A stretch of DNA of 64,000 nucleotides. It comes from Conexibacter stalactiti. GTDB lineage: Bacteria; Actinomycetota; Thermoleophilia; Solirubrobacterales; Solirubrobacteraceae. A program made the position numbers and the translations under genes. Where the stretch lies: assembly GCF_035967765.1 (NCBI RefSeq), contig NZ_JAYWIT010000014.1; one strand, 5' to 3'. Below, piece after piece: positions 41,367-49,584 of this stretch. The notes under the pieces are model-generated. The model saw only the letters and a program-made list of their open reading frames with translations. It searched no databases and was not told the origin of the DNA. The first letter of the stretch is position 1. The number at the start of each line of letters is the position of its first letter.

Positions 41367-42362
41367 GTGGACGCCGACCTGCTCGCGCTGCAGCGCGGCG
41401 TCCACCGGATCGCGCTGCCGACCCCGATGGTCGCGAGCGTCAACTGCTACCTGATCGTCGACCGGCCGCTGACGCTCGTCGACAGCGGCCTCAACTGGGG
41501 CGGCACGCTCGACGCGCTGGAGCGCGCCCTGCGCCAGCTCGGGTTCGCGCTGGAGGAGATCGACCTCGTGCTGCTGACGCACGAGCACGTCGACCACATC
41601 GGCCTCGCGGAGGCGGTCGCGCGCCGGGCCGGCGCTGACGTCGCCTGCCACGAGCGGCTCGCCGGCTGGCTCGGCGAGCTGCCCGGATCGCTGGAGGCCG
41701 ACGACGCGTGGACGGCCGCCCGCATCGCCGCGCACGGCGCGCCACCGCTGGTGGTCGCCGCCTTCGAGGCGCGGATGGAGATGATGCGGATGCTCGGCAG
41801 CCGGCCGCGGCCGTCGGTCGTGCTGCGCGAGGGGGAGGAGCTGCGGCTGCGCGACCGCACGTTGCGCGCGACGCTGCGACCGGGCCATTCGCCGACCGAC
41901 ACCGTCTTCGCCGACCGCGGTCACGACCTGCAGTTCACCGGCGACCATCTGATGCCGGAGGCGCGCACGACGCCGTATCTGGTCCCCGGGCCGGCCGGCG
42001 GCTGGCGCGACGACCTCGCGCCGGCGCGGCGGCTGCGCGAGTCGCTGGGGAAGACCGCGATCGAGGCGCCGACCGGGCTCGGCCTGCCCGGCCACGGGCG
42101 GCCGTTCACCGACGTGGCGGCGCATGCCCGCGAGCAGCTCGACGCCCAGCGGCGCCGGGCGCTGCGGCTGCTGGATGCGCTCGACGCGACGCCGCGCACG
42201 CTCTTCGAGCTGGTGCGGCGGACCCATTCGGAGCTGTCGCCGGCGCGGACCTTCCTCGGCATGCTGGAGCTGCTCGCGCGGCTGGAGCTGCTGCTCGACG
42301 AAGGCCTCGTCGAGGCCCACGAGGACGAGCGCGGCTGCCGCTTCAGCCGGCCGGCTGCGTGA
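41367..42362 (+). CDS. MBL-fold metallo-hydrolase
   Basis: A 331-residue metallo-beta-lactamase-fold hydrolase. THEHVDHIG (about 71-79) is the HxHxDH zinc site; RPGHSPTD and FTGDHLMP carry the further metal ligands His and Asp. A C-terminal helical region (about 230-331) resembles LACTB2-like proteins and a winged-helix-like tail. Such proteins hydrolyse thioesters or lactones; in this cluster a CoA-thioester role is plausible. GTG at 41367 lies 22 bases after the receptor stop, suggesting the same operon. Its last 20 bases overlap the convergent GntR gene. Confidence 0.82.
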   Translation: MDADLLALQRGVHRIALPTPMVASVNCYLIVDRPLTLVDSGLNWGGTLDALERALRQLGFALEEIDLVLLTHEHVDHIGLAEAVARRAGADVACHERLAGWLGELPGSLEADDAWTAARIAAHGAPPLVVAAFEARMEMMRMLGSRPRPSVVLREGEELRLRDRTLRATLRPGHSPTDTVFADRGHDLQFTGDHLMPEARTTPYLVPGPAGGWRDDLAPARRLRESLGKTAIEAPTGLGLPGHGRPFTDVAAHAREQLDAQRRRALRLLDALDATPRTLFELVRRTHSELSPARTFLGMLELLARLELLLDEGLVEAHEDERGCRFSRPAA

Positions 42363-43110
42363 CGACGTCGACGGCGATCTCGCCGGGCGAGACGTACGTC
42401 TGCGAGGTGTGCAGGTGGGCGGCCATCGCTCTCTGGGCCTGTTCGGCTCTGCCGGCGCGAATGTGCCTCACGACGGCGCGATGGGCTCTGTTGACCGCGC
42501 GCTGGTCCTCGACGCTCGGGTAGCGGCCGGCGTCGCGCGCCTCCAGCGCCCAGCGGCGCTCCTGCGATCCCCAGACGCTCTCCAGCGCGCCCGCCAGCAG
42601 CCGCAGCGTCGTGCTGCCGCAGCGGTCGACGATCGCGGTGTGGAAGCGCAGCGCGTCGGCGGTGAAGTCCGACGAGTCGCCGGCGGAGGGGTCGGAGCTG
42701 TCGATCACCGCGTCGAGCTCGTCGGCGATCCGCTCGCGCTCGGCATGACCGGCGCAGAGCGCGGCGCAGAGCGGCTCCAGCAGGCCGCGCGCCTCCGCCA
42801 GGTCGGCCATCGTCGTGCCCTCTGCCTGCAGCGCGAGGCCGAGGTGGTAGGCCGCGCTCTGGGCGTTGGGGCGCAGGACCGTCGCGCCGCCGAAGCGGCC
42901 GCGGCGGATGCGGATCAGGCCCTCGGTCTCGAGGATGCGGAAGGCGTCGCGGATGCTCGGGCGGCTGACGCCGAACTCGGCCAGCAGCTCAGGCTCGGGC
43001 GGGATCTCGTCGCCGTCGCGCAGGTCGCCGGTGATGATCCGCTTGCGCAGCTTTGCGGCGACCAGCTCGCCGGTGCGCGGCGTGCGGATCTGCGATGGCG
43101 CGTCCCTCAC
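42343..43110 (-). CDS. GntR-family regulator, FadR/FCD subfamily
   Basis: A 255-residue regulator. The N-terminal winged helix has LVAAKLRKRIITGDLRDGDEIPPEPELLAEFGVSRPSIRDAFRIL (about 16-60; key tail VSRPSIRDAFRILE), typical for GntR. The C-terminal FCD domain (about 90-235) begins LAEARGLLEPLCAALCAG and holds the helices and His residues (FHTAIVD, HRAVVRHI) that bind metal and carboxylate effectors. This subfamily usually represses carboxylate catabolic genes until the substrate or its CoA ester binds. It is the only regulator gene in the 35-55 kb island, so it is the natural reader of the AT-rich palindromes listed here. ATG 43110 (with GTG/ATG alternatives) matches family length. Confidence 0.88.
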   Translation of the reverse strand: MRDAPSQIRTPRTGELVAAKLRKRIITGDLRDGDEIPPEPELLAEFGVSRPSIRDAFRILETEGLIRIRRGRFGGATVLRPNAQSAAYHLGLALQAEGTTMADLAEARGLLEPLCAALCAGHAERERIADELDAVIDSSDPSAGDSSDFTADALRFHTAIVDRCGSTTLRLLAGALESVWGSQERRWALEARDAGRYPSVEDQRAVNRAHRAVVRHIRAGRAEQAQRAMAAHLHTSQTYVSPGEIAVDVVTQPAG

Positions 43111-43158
43111 GAGCGCCGGTCCCCTGATGGTGCCTCTACGAGCATCGGTCGATAAAGG

Positions 43159-43172
43159 ACCATATCATTTCT
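43159..43172. promoter_or_regulatory. Possible regulon half-site before the GntR gene
   Basis: ACCATATCATTTCT contains CATATCATT, one base different from CATATGATT, which is half of the regulon palindrome. It lies about 50 bases upstream of the regulator start and could allow weak autoregulation. The second arm is missing. Confidence 0.3.
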
Positions 43173-43196
43173 CCTTACGGTCGCTCCAGGTGATGG

Positions 43197-43922
43197 TCAT
43201 TCGACACGGCCGCCCGGACGCCTCCGCGCGAACGGGCCTTTCGTGACGGCGCGGAGCTGCAGATCGCGCATCACGAGATCGGGCGGCAGCGCCGCCAGCT
43301 GGGCGATCACGTCGGCGACCTGCTCGGGGTCGAGCTGGAACGGCGAGACCCCCGGGCGGTCGAGCATCGGCGTCGCGACGGGACCGAGCGCCAGCACGTG
43401 GACGCCGATCCCGTCCTGCTCGTGCTCTGCCTGCAGCGCCTCGGCGAGGCGGTCCAGCCCGCTCTTGGAGGCGGAGTAGGCGGCGAGGCCGCGGGCGCCC
43501 TTGCGCGCGCTCACCGACGAGGTGAAGACGATCCGGCTGCCGGCCCCGAGCGACGGCAGCAGCGCCTGCGCGAAGAGGAAGCCGCCGGTCAGATTGACGG
43601 CGATCGTCCGCTCCCACACGTCGAGCGGGTGGTCGGCGATCTCGGCCGGCTCCAGCACGCCGGCGGCGTAGATCGCCAGCTTGGCCGGGGTGCCGAGCGC
43701 GGCGACGTCGTCGGCCAGCCGCCGTGCGTCAGCGGCCTGCGAGAGGTCGGCGACCGTGCAGCTGCCGGAGATCTCCCGCGCGAGCGCGCGGAGCGGCTCC
43801 GCGCGCCGCGCGGCGACGTGGACGTTCCAGCCGTCGGCGGCGAGCCGGCGGGCGGTCGCGGCGCCGATCCCGGAGGAGGCGCCGGCGATCACGGCGAGCG
43901 GGGCGGGGGCGGGCGTGGTCAT
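43197..43922 (-). CDS. Short-chain dehydrogenase/reductase
   Basis: A 241-residue classical SDR: IAGASSGIG (12-20) for cofactor binding, ARR after strand two (favouring NADP(H)), IYAAGVLEP at the NAG position, VNLTGGF with the catalytic Asn, FTSSVSARKG with Ser, and YSASKSG with the Tyr-Lys pair. It probably acts on a hydroxy- or oxo-acyl intermediate. Its start overlaps the stop of the enoyl-CoA hydratase gene by 4 bases, so both are translated together from the 44.7-kb divergent promoter, followed by the GntR gene. Confidence 0.88.
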   Translation of the reverse strand: MTTPAPAPLAVIAGASSGIGAATARRLAADGWNVHVAARRAEPLRALAREISGSCTVADLSQAADARRLADDVAALGTPAKLAIYAAGVLEPAEIADHPLDVWERTIAVNLTGGFLFAQALLPSLGAGSRIVFTSSVSARKGARGLAAYSASKSGLDRLAEALQAEHEQDGIGVHVLALGPVATPMLDRPGVSPFQLDPEQVADVIAQLAALPPDLVMRDLQLRAVTKGPFARRRPGGRVE

Positions 43923-44695
43923 CGCTGCACCCAGCGCGGCGCGCGGCGCTCCTGGAAGGCGGCCGGGCCCTCGGCGGCGTCGGGGTGGGACCAGTGCGCG
44001 TGGATCGCCTCCCAGCCGGCCTGCAGGTGGCGCTCCAGCAGCTCGTCCTCGAAGTCGCGCAGGGCGGCGCGCGAGATGCGGATCGCCTCCGGCGAGCCCT
44101 CGGCGACGCGCGCCGCCAGCTCCAGCGCGCGCGGCAGCAGCGCGTCAGGCTCGACGACCTCGGAGACCAGCCCCGCCGCCTGCGCCGCGGCGGCGTCGAT
44201 CCGTTCGCCGCGACCGAGCAGGACCATCCGCATCAGCGCGTCTGGGCGCATCCGCAGGCGCAGCGTCAGCGGCTCCAGCGCCGTCACCTGGCCGACCGAG
44301 ACGTGCGGGTCGAGGAAGGTCGCGGCGCTGCTGGCGAGGACGATGTCGGCGTCGGCGACGAAGTGCAGCCCGCCGCCGGCGCAGACGCCGTTGATCGCGG
44401 CGATCACGGGGACGTCGATCCGCCGGCCGGGGAGGAAGGCCAGCTCGTCCTCGAACCGCTCGACCGGGGTGCGGTCGCTCGCGAGCAGGTCGACGTCGGC
44501 GCCGGCGCAGAAGCCGGGGCCGGCGCCGGTCACGACGACGCAGCGGGCGCCGTCGAGCAGCGCGTGGCCGCTCCACAGCGCGGCCAGCTCGCGCATCATC
44601 GTCGCGTCGAGCGCGTTGCGCCGCTGCGGGCGGTCGAGCGTCACGACGACGATCGCGCCCTCGCGCGTGACGTTCAGCGCCGCGAACGACGCCAT
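43919..44695 (-). CDS. Enoyl-CoA hydratase/isomerase (crotonase family)
   Basis: A 258-residue crotonase. LDRPQRRNALDATMMREL and GAGPGFCAGADVDLLA form the CoA-binding and first oxyanion loops; INGVCAGGGLHFVADADIVLAS is the second oxyanion loop (GGGL). The catalytic acidic positions are only partly conserved: the second loop ends ATFLDPHVSVGQVTALE, without the usual Glu at the GLP-like position, so isomerase or hydrolase activity is possible. ATG at 44695 is chosen because GGAGAG stands seven bases upstream; an ATG at 44710 is followed by this same site and abuts the operator. It diverges from an acyl-CoA dehydrogenase gene across operator copy 3. Confidence 0.86.
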   Translation of the reverse strand: MASFAALNVTREGAIVVVTLDRPQRRNALDATMMRELAALWSGHALLDGARCVVVTGAGPGFCAGADVDLLASDRTPVERFEDELAFLPGRRIDVPVIAAINGVCAGGGLHFVADADIVLASSAATFLDPHVSVGQVTALEPLTLRLRMRPDALMRMVLLGRGERIDAAAAQAAGLVSEVVEPDALLPRALELAARVAEGSPEAIRISRAALRDFEDELLERHLQAGWEAIHAHWSHPDAAEGPAAFQERRAPRWVQR

Positions 44696-44715
44696 CGAAG
44701 TTCTCTCCATGGCGC

Positions 44716-44731
44716 AATCATATAGATGATT
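44716..44731. promoter_or_regulatory. Regulon operator, copy 3 (divergent hydratase / dehydrogenase promoter)
   Basis: AATCATATAGATGATT has perfect 6-base arms AATCAT/ATGATT and matches the reference AATCATATGTATGATT at 14 of 16 positions. It lies in the 52-base gap between two divergent catabolic genes, so a bound protein would block both. Confidence 0.68.
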
Positions 44732-44747
44732 CTGTAAGGTACCTGCC

Positions 44748-45863
44748 ATGGCGTTCGAGTTGTCCGAGGAGCAACGCGAGCTGGCAGGCACGGTTGACCG
44801 CCTGCTCGCTGACACTACCGGCGGCCCGCGCGGCCGTCAGCTGCTGGCGCGGCCAGACGGCTGGAGGGAGCTGTGGGAGGCGCTCGCCGACCTCGGCGTG
44901 CTGGCGATGGGCGTACCGGAGGAGGCCGGCGGCCTCGGGCTGGGGCCGGTCGAGCTGGTCGCGGTCGCCGAGGCGGTCGGGCGTCATCTCGCGCCCGCGC
45001 CGATCGTCGCGACCGCCGGCGCCTTCGTCCCGACGGTGGCGCTGGTCGCCGGCGAGACGGCGGCCGGCACGGCCGCCCTGCGCGCGGTCGCGGAGCAGCA
45101 GGAGACAGGCGCGCTGGCATGGCCCGATCCGCGCACGGCGGGCGCGGATGCCGCAGCGGGCGGTGACGCCGCGACTCCGCGGGTGCGCGACGGGCGTCTG
45201 ACCGCGTCGCTGGTCGTACCCGACGCCGCGCTGCTCGACCGGCTCGCGCTCGTCGTCGCCGACGACGACCGCGGCGGCGCGGAAGCGATCGTGCTGCTCG
45301 ACAGAGCCGACCTCGCGCTGGAGCCGGCGGCGGCGATCGACGAGACGCACCCGCTCGCGCGCGTGACCGTCGCGGACGCCGACGTCGCCGGACGGCGCTT
45401 CCCGGCGCCGCCCGGCGCGCTCGCGACCGCGTTCGCGACGGCGGCCGCCGAGCTGGTCGGGCTGGCCGACGCGCTGCTGCGGATGAGCGTCGACTACGCC
45501 GGCGAACGGCAGCAGTTCGGCGCCCCGATCGGCAGCTTCCAGGCGCTCAAGCACCGTCTCGCGGACACGCTGATCGCCGTCGAGCGGGCGCGCTCGCTGA
45601 CCTGGCACGCCGCGGTGCTGGCCGCGGAGCAGCCGCTGGAGCCGGCGACCGCGGCGGCCGCCCACTTCGCCAAGGCGGCCGCGAGCGACGCCGCGACGAT
45701 CGCGGCGCGCGCGGCGGTGCAGGTCCACGGCGGGATCGGGATCACGCGCGAGCACGACGTCAGCCTGCTCTACCTGCGCGCCCGGCAGGCGTCGTTCCAG
45801 CTCGGCGGCGCCGACGCGCACCAGCTCGCCGCCGTCGCGGAGGAGCTTGCCGATGCCCGCTGA
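44748..45863 (+). CDS. Acyl-CoA dehydrogenase (FadE-like)
   Basis: A 371-residue acyl-CoA dehydrogenase: N-terminal helical domain from MAFELSEEQRELAGTVDRLL, a shortened middle beta domain (about 115-215), and C-terminal FAD-binding helices with YAGERQQFGAPIGSFQALKHRLAD and AVQVHGGIGITREHDVSLLYLRA. The DPxxGSD-like middle motif and the standard catalytic Glu are not obvious, as in the partner subunits of heterotetrameric FadEs of steroid-degrading actinobacteria. It may pair with the 375-residue paralogue at 48366. It is the first gene of the plus-strand unit behind operator copy 3. Confidence 0.85.
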   Translation: MAFELSEEQRELAGTVDRLLADTTGGPRGRQLLARPDGWRELWEALADLGVLAMGVPEEAGGLGLGPVELVAVAEAVGRHLAPAPIVATAGAFVPTVALVAGETAAGTAALRAVAEQQETGALAWPDPRTAGADAAAGGDAATPRVRDGRLTASLVVPDAALLDRLALVVADDDRGGAEAIVLLDRADLALEPAAAIDETHPLARVTVADADVAGRRFPAPPGALATAFATAAAELVGLADALLRMSVDYAGERQQFGAPIGSFQALKHRLADTLIAVERARSLTWHAAVLAAEQPLEPATAAAAHFAKAAASDAATIAARAAVQVHGGIGITREHDVSLLYLRARQASFQLGGADAHQLAAVAEELADAR

Positions 45864-45965
45864 GCGGACACCCTTCAACCAGATCCGGCGCATGGTGATC
45901 GCATGTCACCTCGGTCGCGCCGGCGCTGGCGGCAGAGAGAGATCACGGTCGTGAGGAGAGCGTCC

Positions 45966-47603
45966 ATGGGACTGAGCGCAGAGCTGTTCGCCCGCTATCG
46001 ACAGCCGGCCGAGCTGCTGGAGGAGTGGCGCCGCGTCGGCTACCACACCGACGCGCTCGTCGGGCCGCTGATCTTCGCGCGGCTGGCGCAGACGCCGCGG
46101 CGCGTCGCGGTGGTGGACGGCGAGCGGCGGATCACCTGCGGCGAGCTGGTCGCGCAGGCGGGCTCGCTCGCCGCGGCCTTCCGCGCCGCGGGCGTCGGAC
46201 GCGGCGACGTCGTCTCGTGGCAGGTGCCGAACTGGTGGGAGGCGCTCGTCGTGGCGCTCGCGACGTGGCGGGTCGGGGCGGTCAACAACCCGGTCCTGAT
46301 GATCTACCGCGAGCACGAGCTGCGCCAGATCTTCAGCGACCTGCGCCCGGCTGTGGTCGTCGCGCCACCGCGCTTCCGCCGCCACGAGCACCAGGAGATG
46401 CTCGACTCCGTCCTCGCCGAGCTGGGCCACGAGCCGCGGCTGCGCGTCGGCGTGCGCGGCGGCGATCGCCGCTGGACGCCGCTGGAGGACCTGCTCGTCG
46501 GCCGCGCCGCGCCGTTCGCCGAGGGCGTCGCGCCCGGCGATCCCTGCGTCGTCGCCTACACCTCCGGCACGACCGCCGGCGCCAAGGGCGTCGTCGTCGA
46601 CCATCGCGGGCTGGTCGCCGAGACGCGCCAGATGCGCGACGTGTGGGGGCTCGCGTGGCAGGACCGCACCTTCATGCCGGCGCCGCTGGCCCACCTGACG
46701 GGGCTGACGGTCGGCCTGACGGTTCCGTTCAGCGCCGGCGCCTCGGTCGCGCTGATGGACATCTGGGATCCCGAGCAGGCCGTGCCGCTGATCGAGCGGG
46801 AGCAGTGCGTGCTGTCGTCGGGCACGCCGACCTTCCTGGAGGAGATCGTCAGCCAGTACGAGGGCCGCGGCGAGCGGACGACCGCGCTGCGGCAGTACTC
46901 GGTCGGCGGCGCCGCGGTGCCGCCGAGCCTGATCGAGCGCTCCGAGGCGGTCGGCGTCGGCGCCTTCCGCTGCTACGGGATGACCGAGCACCTCAGCGCG
47001 ACGATCCCCAACCGCGGGATGCCGATCGAGGTGCGGCGCGACACCGACGGGCCGATCGCGCCCGGGACCGAGATCAGCTGCGTCGACGAGGAGGGCCGCG
47101 TGCTGGCGCCCGGCGTCCCCGGCGAGATCCGCGTGCGCGGGCCGGAGCGGATGCTCGCCTACGTCAGCCCGGACGACAACGTGGGCGTGCTCGACCCGGT
47201 CGAGGGCTGGTTCTCGACCGGCGACATCGGCGCCGTCGACGACGATGGCTGCCTGCGGATCATGGGCCGGATCAAGGACATCATCAACCGCGGCGGCGAG
47301 AAGTTCTCCGCGCGCGAGATGGAGGACATCATCTGCCGCCACCCGGCGGTGCGGCAGGCGGCGGTCGTGCCGGTGCCCGACGCCCGCTACGGCGAGGTGC
47401 CGGTCGCCTTCGTCGTGCTCGCCGACGGCGCCGAGCTGCCGGCCGCGGCGGTCCTCGCCGAGTTCGTCCAGGGCCAGGGGCTCGCGAAGCAGAAGACGCC
47501 GACCGGCTGGAGCCGCATCGACGCGCTGCCGACGACACCGTTCGGCAAGGTCAAGAAGCACGAGCTGGTCGAGCGCCACAGCAGCTCCGGGGCGGCCGCG
47601 TGA
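45966..47603 (+). CDS. Acyl-CoA synthetase (AMP-forming ligase family)
   Basis: A 545-residue adenylate-forming enzyme. The ATP-binding P-loop is VAYTSGTTAGAKGVVVDH (about 196-213); the adenine motif CYGMTEH (near 338), a hinge GWFSTGDIGAVDDDG and the C-terminal Lys region PTTPFGKVKKHEL (catalytic Lys within GKVKK) are intact. It activates a carboxylic acid to its CoA thioester before beta-oxidation. With the importer upstream, it likely performs the first intracellular step on the transported acid. ATG 45966 follows GAGGAGAG; the earlier ATG at 45903 lacks a site. Its stop overlaps the next SDR start. Confidence 0.9.
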   Translation: MGLSAELFARYRQPAELLEEWRRVGYHTDALVGPLIFARLAQTPRRVAVVDGERRITCGELVAQAGSLAAAFRAAGVGRGDVVSWQVPNWWEALVVALATWRVGAVNNPVLMIYREHELRQIFSDLRPAVVVAPPRFRRHEHQEMLDSVLAELGHEPRLRVGVRGGDRRWTPLEDLLVGRAAPFAEGVAPGDPCVVAYTSGTTAGAKGVVVDHRGLVAETRQMRDVWGLAWQDRTFMPAPLAHLTGLTVGLTVPFSAGASVALMDIWDPEQAVPLIEREQCVLSSGTPTFLEEIVSQYEGRGERTTALRQYSVGGAAVPPSLIERSEAVGVGAFRCYGMTEHLSATIPNRGMPIEVRRDTDGPIAPGTEISCVDEEGRVLAPGVPGEIRVRGPERMLAYVSPDDNVGVLDPVEGWFSTGDIGAVDDDGCLRIMGRIKDIINRGGEKFSAREMEDIICRHPAVRQAAVVPVPDARYGEVPVAFVVLADGAELPAAAVLAEFVQGQGLAKQKTPTGWSRIDALPTTPFGKVKKHELVERHSSSGAAA

Positions 47604-48364
47604 GCGACTTCCTCGGCTTCGAGGCCGGTGAGCCGCTGGTCGTCACCGGCGCCGGCAGCGGCATCGGCCGCGCGCTCGCGCTGCGGGCGGCGGCGGTCGG
47701 GCTGAGCGTCGCCGCGTGGGACCTCGACGGCGACGCGGCCCGCGCCTGCGCAGAGGAGATCGAGGCCGCCGGCGGTCGCGCGCTCGCGCTCGCGGTCGAT
47801 GCCGCCGATCGTGGCGGCTGCGCCGAGGCGTGGCGACGCACGGTCGCGGCGCTCGGCCCGGTGCGTCTGCTGGCGGCGGTCGCGGGGCCGCCGAGCTTCC
47901 TCAGACGCGAGTTCAGCGACGGCGTCACGCTCGCGATCGACTGCATGCGCGTGCCGACCGAGAGCTGGCTGGAGGTGGTCGACCTGCCCGAGCGCGCGGT
48001 CGTCTACTTCTCCTCGGTGCAGGGGCCGCGCTACGGCGCCGGCGTGCCCTGGTACACGGTCGCCAAGAGCGCGATCGACGGCTACATGCGCGCGCAGGCG
48101 GCGCTGCGGCCCGGCGGCATTCGCGCCAACGCGGTGCTGCCCGACTGGACGCTGACGCCGCGCACCGAGCCGCACGTGAGCGCCGCCGACGGCGAGCGCT
48201 GGGAGGCCAACCCGATGGGCCGCGTGGGGCGGGCGGAGGACCAGGCGAACGCCGCGCTCTTCCTGCTCTCGCCGGCGGCCGGCTACGTCAACGGCGTCTC
48301 GCTCGAGGTCGACGGCGGCGCGCGGCTGCGCTCGCTCGCCTGGATGCGGATGCGGGAGGGATGA
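47600..48364 (+). CDS. Divergent short-chain dehydrogenase/reductase
   Basis: A 254-residue SDR: VTGAGSGIG (15-23) binds the cofactor with WDLDG after strand two (NAD-type), and VYFSSVQGPRYGAGVPWYTVAKSA holds Ser and the Tyr-x3-Lys pair. The usual NNAG region reads AVAGPPSF, and the segment that normally carries the catalytic Asn (VNLxG) is replaced by a short stretch MRVPTESWLEVVDL, so the tetrad is incomplete. It may have altered chemistry or accept a large substrate. GTG at 47600 overlaps the ligase stop; the next gene begins 2 bases after its stop. Confidence 0.82.
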   Translation: MSDFLGFEAGEPLVVTGAGSGIGRALALRAAAVGLSVAAWDLDGDAARACAEEIEAAGGRALALAVDAADRGGCAEAWRRTVAALGPVRLLAAVAGPPSFLRREFSDGVTLAIDCMRVPTESWLEVVDLPERAVVYFSSVQGPRYGAGVPWYTVAKSAIDGYMRAQAALRPGGIRANAVLPDWTLTPRTEPHVSAADGERWEANPMGRVGRAEDQANAALFLLSPAAGYVNGVSLEVDGGARLRSLAWMRMREG

Positions 48365-48365
48365 G

Positions 48366-49493
48366 ATGGACCTGAGACCGAGCGACGCCGACGCGGCGGT
48401 GCGAGCGGAGGCCGGCGCCTGGCTGGAGGCGTGGCTGTCCGCGCCCGAGCACCGCACCGACGATCCCCGCCTCGACCTCGAGTGGCGCTCCGCCTACCAG
48501 CGCGACGCGTACGACGCCGGCTGGCTGGTGCCGTCGTGGCCGCTCGGCGAAGGCGGCCGCGGCGTCGGGCCGGAGGCCGAGCTGTGGATCAAGCTCGACT
48601 TCGCCCGCCGCGGCGCGCCGAAGCTGCCGAACGTCCAGGGACCCGGGGTCGTCGCGCACGCGCTGAACACCTTCGGCAGCGACGAGCAGCGCGCCCACGT
48701 GCGCGCGGTCGCGCGCGGCGACGTCTGGTGGTGCCTGGGGATGTCGGAGCCGCAGGCCGGCTCCGACCTCGCCTCGATGCGCACCCGCGCGAGACGAACC
48801 GACGGCGGCTTCACGATCGACGGTCAGAAGGTCTGGACGTCGCACGCGCGCGACTCGTCGCACTGCCTGCTGTTCGCGCGGACCGCGAGCGAGGGGCCGC
48901 CGCACCGCGGCATCTCGGCCTTCGTCGTGCCGATGGAGACGCCCGGCATCACCGTCGTCCCGATCGAGAAGATCGGCGTCCAGGACGAGGAGTTCTGCGA
49001 GGTCTTCTTCGACGACGTGCAGGTGCCCGAGAGCGCGCTGCTCGGCCCCGAGCACCAGGGCTGGAAGGTCGCGATGGAGTCGCTCGGTCACGAGCGGGAC
49101 ATGATCTGGATCATGAACCTGGTCGAGATCGAGGCGGCCAACGAGCTGACGCGGGAGGCGCTGCGCGCGCGGCCGCGACCCGAGCTGACGCTGGAGTACG
49201 CGGCGGTGCGCGGCGACGCGGACGCGATCTGGCTGACCGGCCTGCGCGGGCTCGCCAGCCGCGTCGCGGGGCGGCCCGACCTGCAGACCCCGCTGCTGAA
49301 GCTGTTCTCGACCGAGACCGCCCAGCGGGCCTTCCTGCTGGCGCGCCGGGCGGCCGGGCTGGACGCGCCCGAGCGCGTCGGCAGCGAGCTGCTGGCCGGC
49401 GAGATCGAGGCGCTCGGCGCGACGCTCTACGGCGGCACGTCGGAGATCCAGCGCAACATCGTCGGCGAGCGGATCCTCGGCCTGCCGCGCTAG
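48366..49493 (+). CDS. Acyl-CoA dehydrogenase (FadE-like, full-length)
   Basis: A 375-residue acyl-CoA dehydrogenase. MSEPQAGSDLASM (about 126-138) is the conserved flavin/substrate motif, FVVPMETPGITVVPI and FFDDVQVPESALLG follow as in FadE enzymes, and the C-terminus LYGGTSEIQRNIVGERILGLPR is the FAD/substrate closing motif. It oxidises an acyl-CoA to the 2-enoyl-CoA, with electrons passed to ETF. It begins 2 bases after the divergent SDR and ends this transcription unit, before operator copy 4. Confidence 0.9.
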   Translation: MDLRPSDADAAVRAEAGAWLEAWLSAPEHRTDDPRLDLEWRSAYQRDAYDAGWLVPSWPLGEGGRGVGPEAELWIKLDFARRGAPKLPNVQGPGVVAHALNTFGSDEQRAHVRAVARGDVWWCLGMSEPQAGSDLASMRTRARRTDGGFTIDGQKVWTSHARDSSHCLLFARTASEGPPHRGISAFVVPMETPGITVVPIEKIGVQDEEFCEVFFDDVQVPESALLGPEHQGWKVAMESLGHERDMIWIMNLVEIEAANELTREALRARPRPELTLEYAAVRGDADAIWLTGLRGLASRVAGRPDLQTPLLKLFSTETAQRAFLLARRAAGLDAPERVGSELLAGEIEALGATLYGGTSEIQRNIVGERILGLPR

Positions 49494-49556
49494 GGGCCGG
49501 CGCGGCGCGCGCGGCGGTCGTAGCCCGGCTCGCCGGCGCTCCGGCAGTTGCATTTT

Positions 49557-49572
49557 AATCCTACATATGATT
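49557..49572. promoter_or_regulatory. Regulon operator, copy 4 (before the paired dehydrogenases)
   Basis: AATCCTACATATGATT differs from the reference read as AATCATACATATGATT at one base. It sits in an AT-rich island 13 bases before the start codon at 49585, where binding would block transcription or overlap the promoter. Confidence 0.65.
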
Positions 49573-49584
49573 ATATAACTGCAA

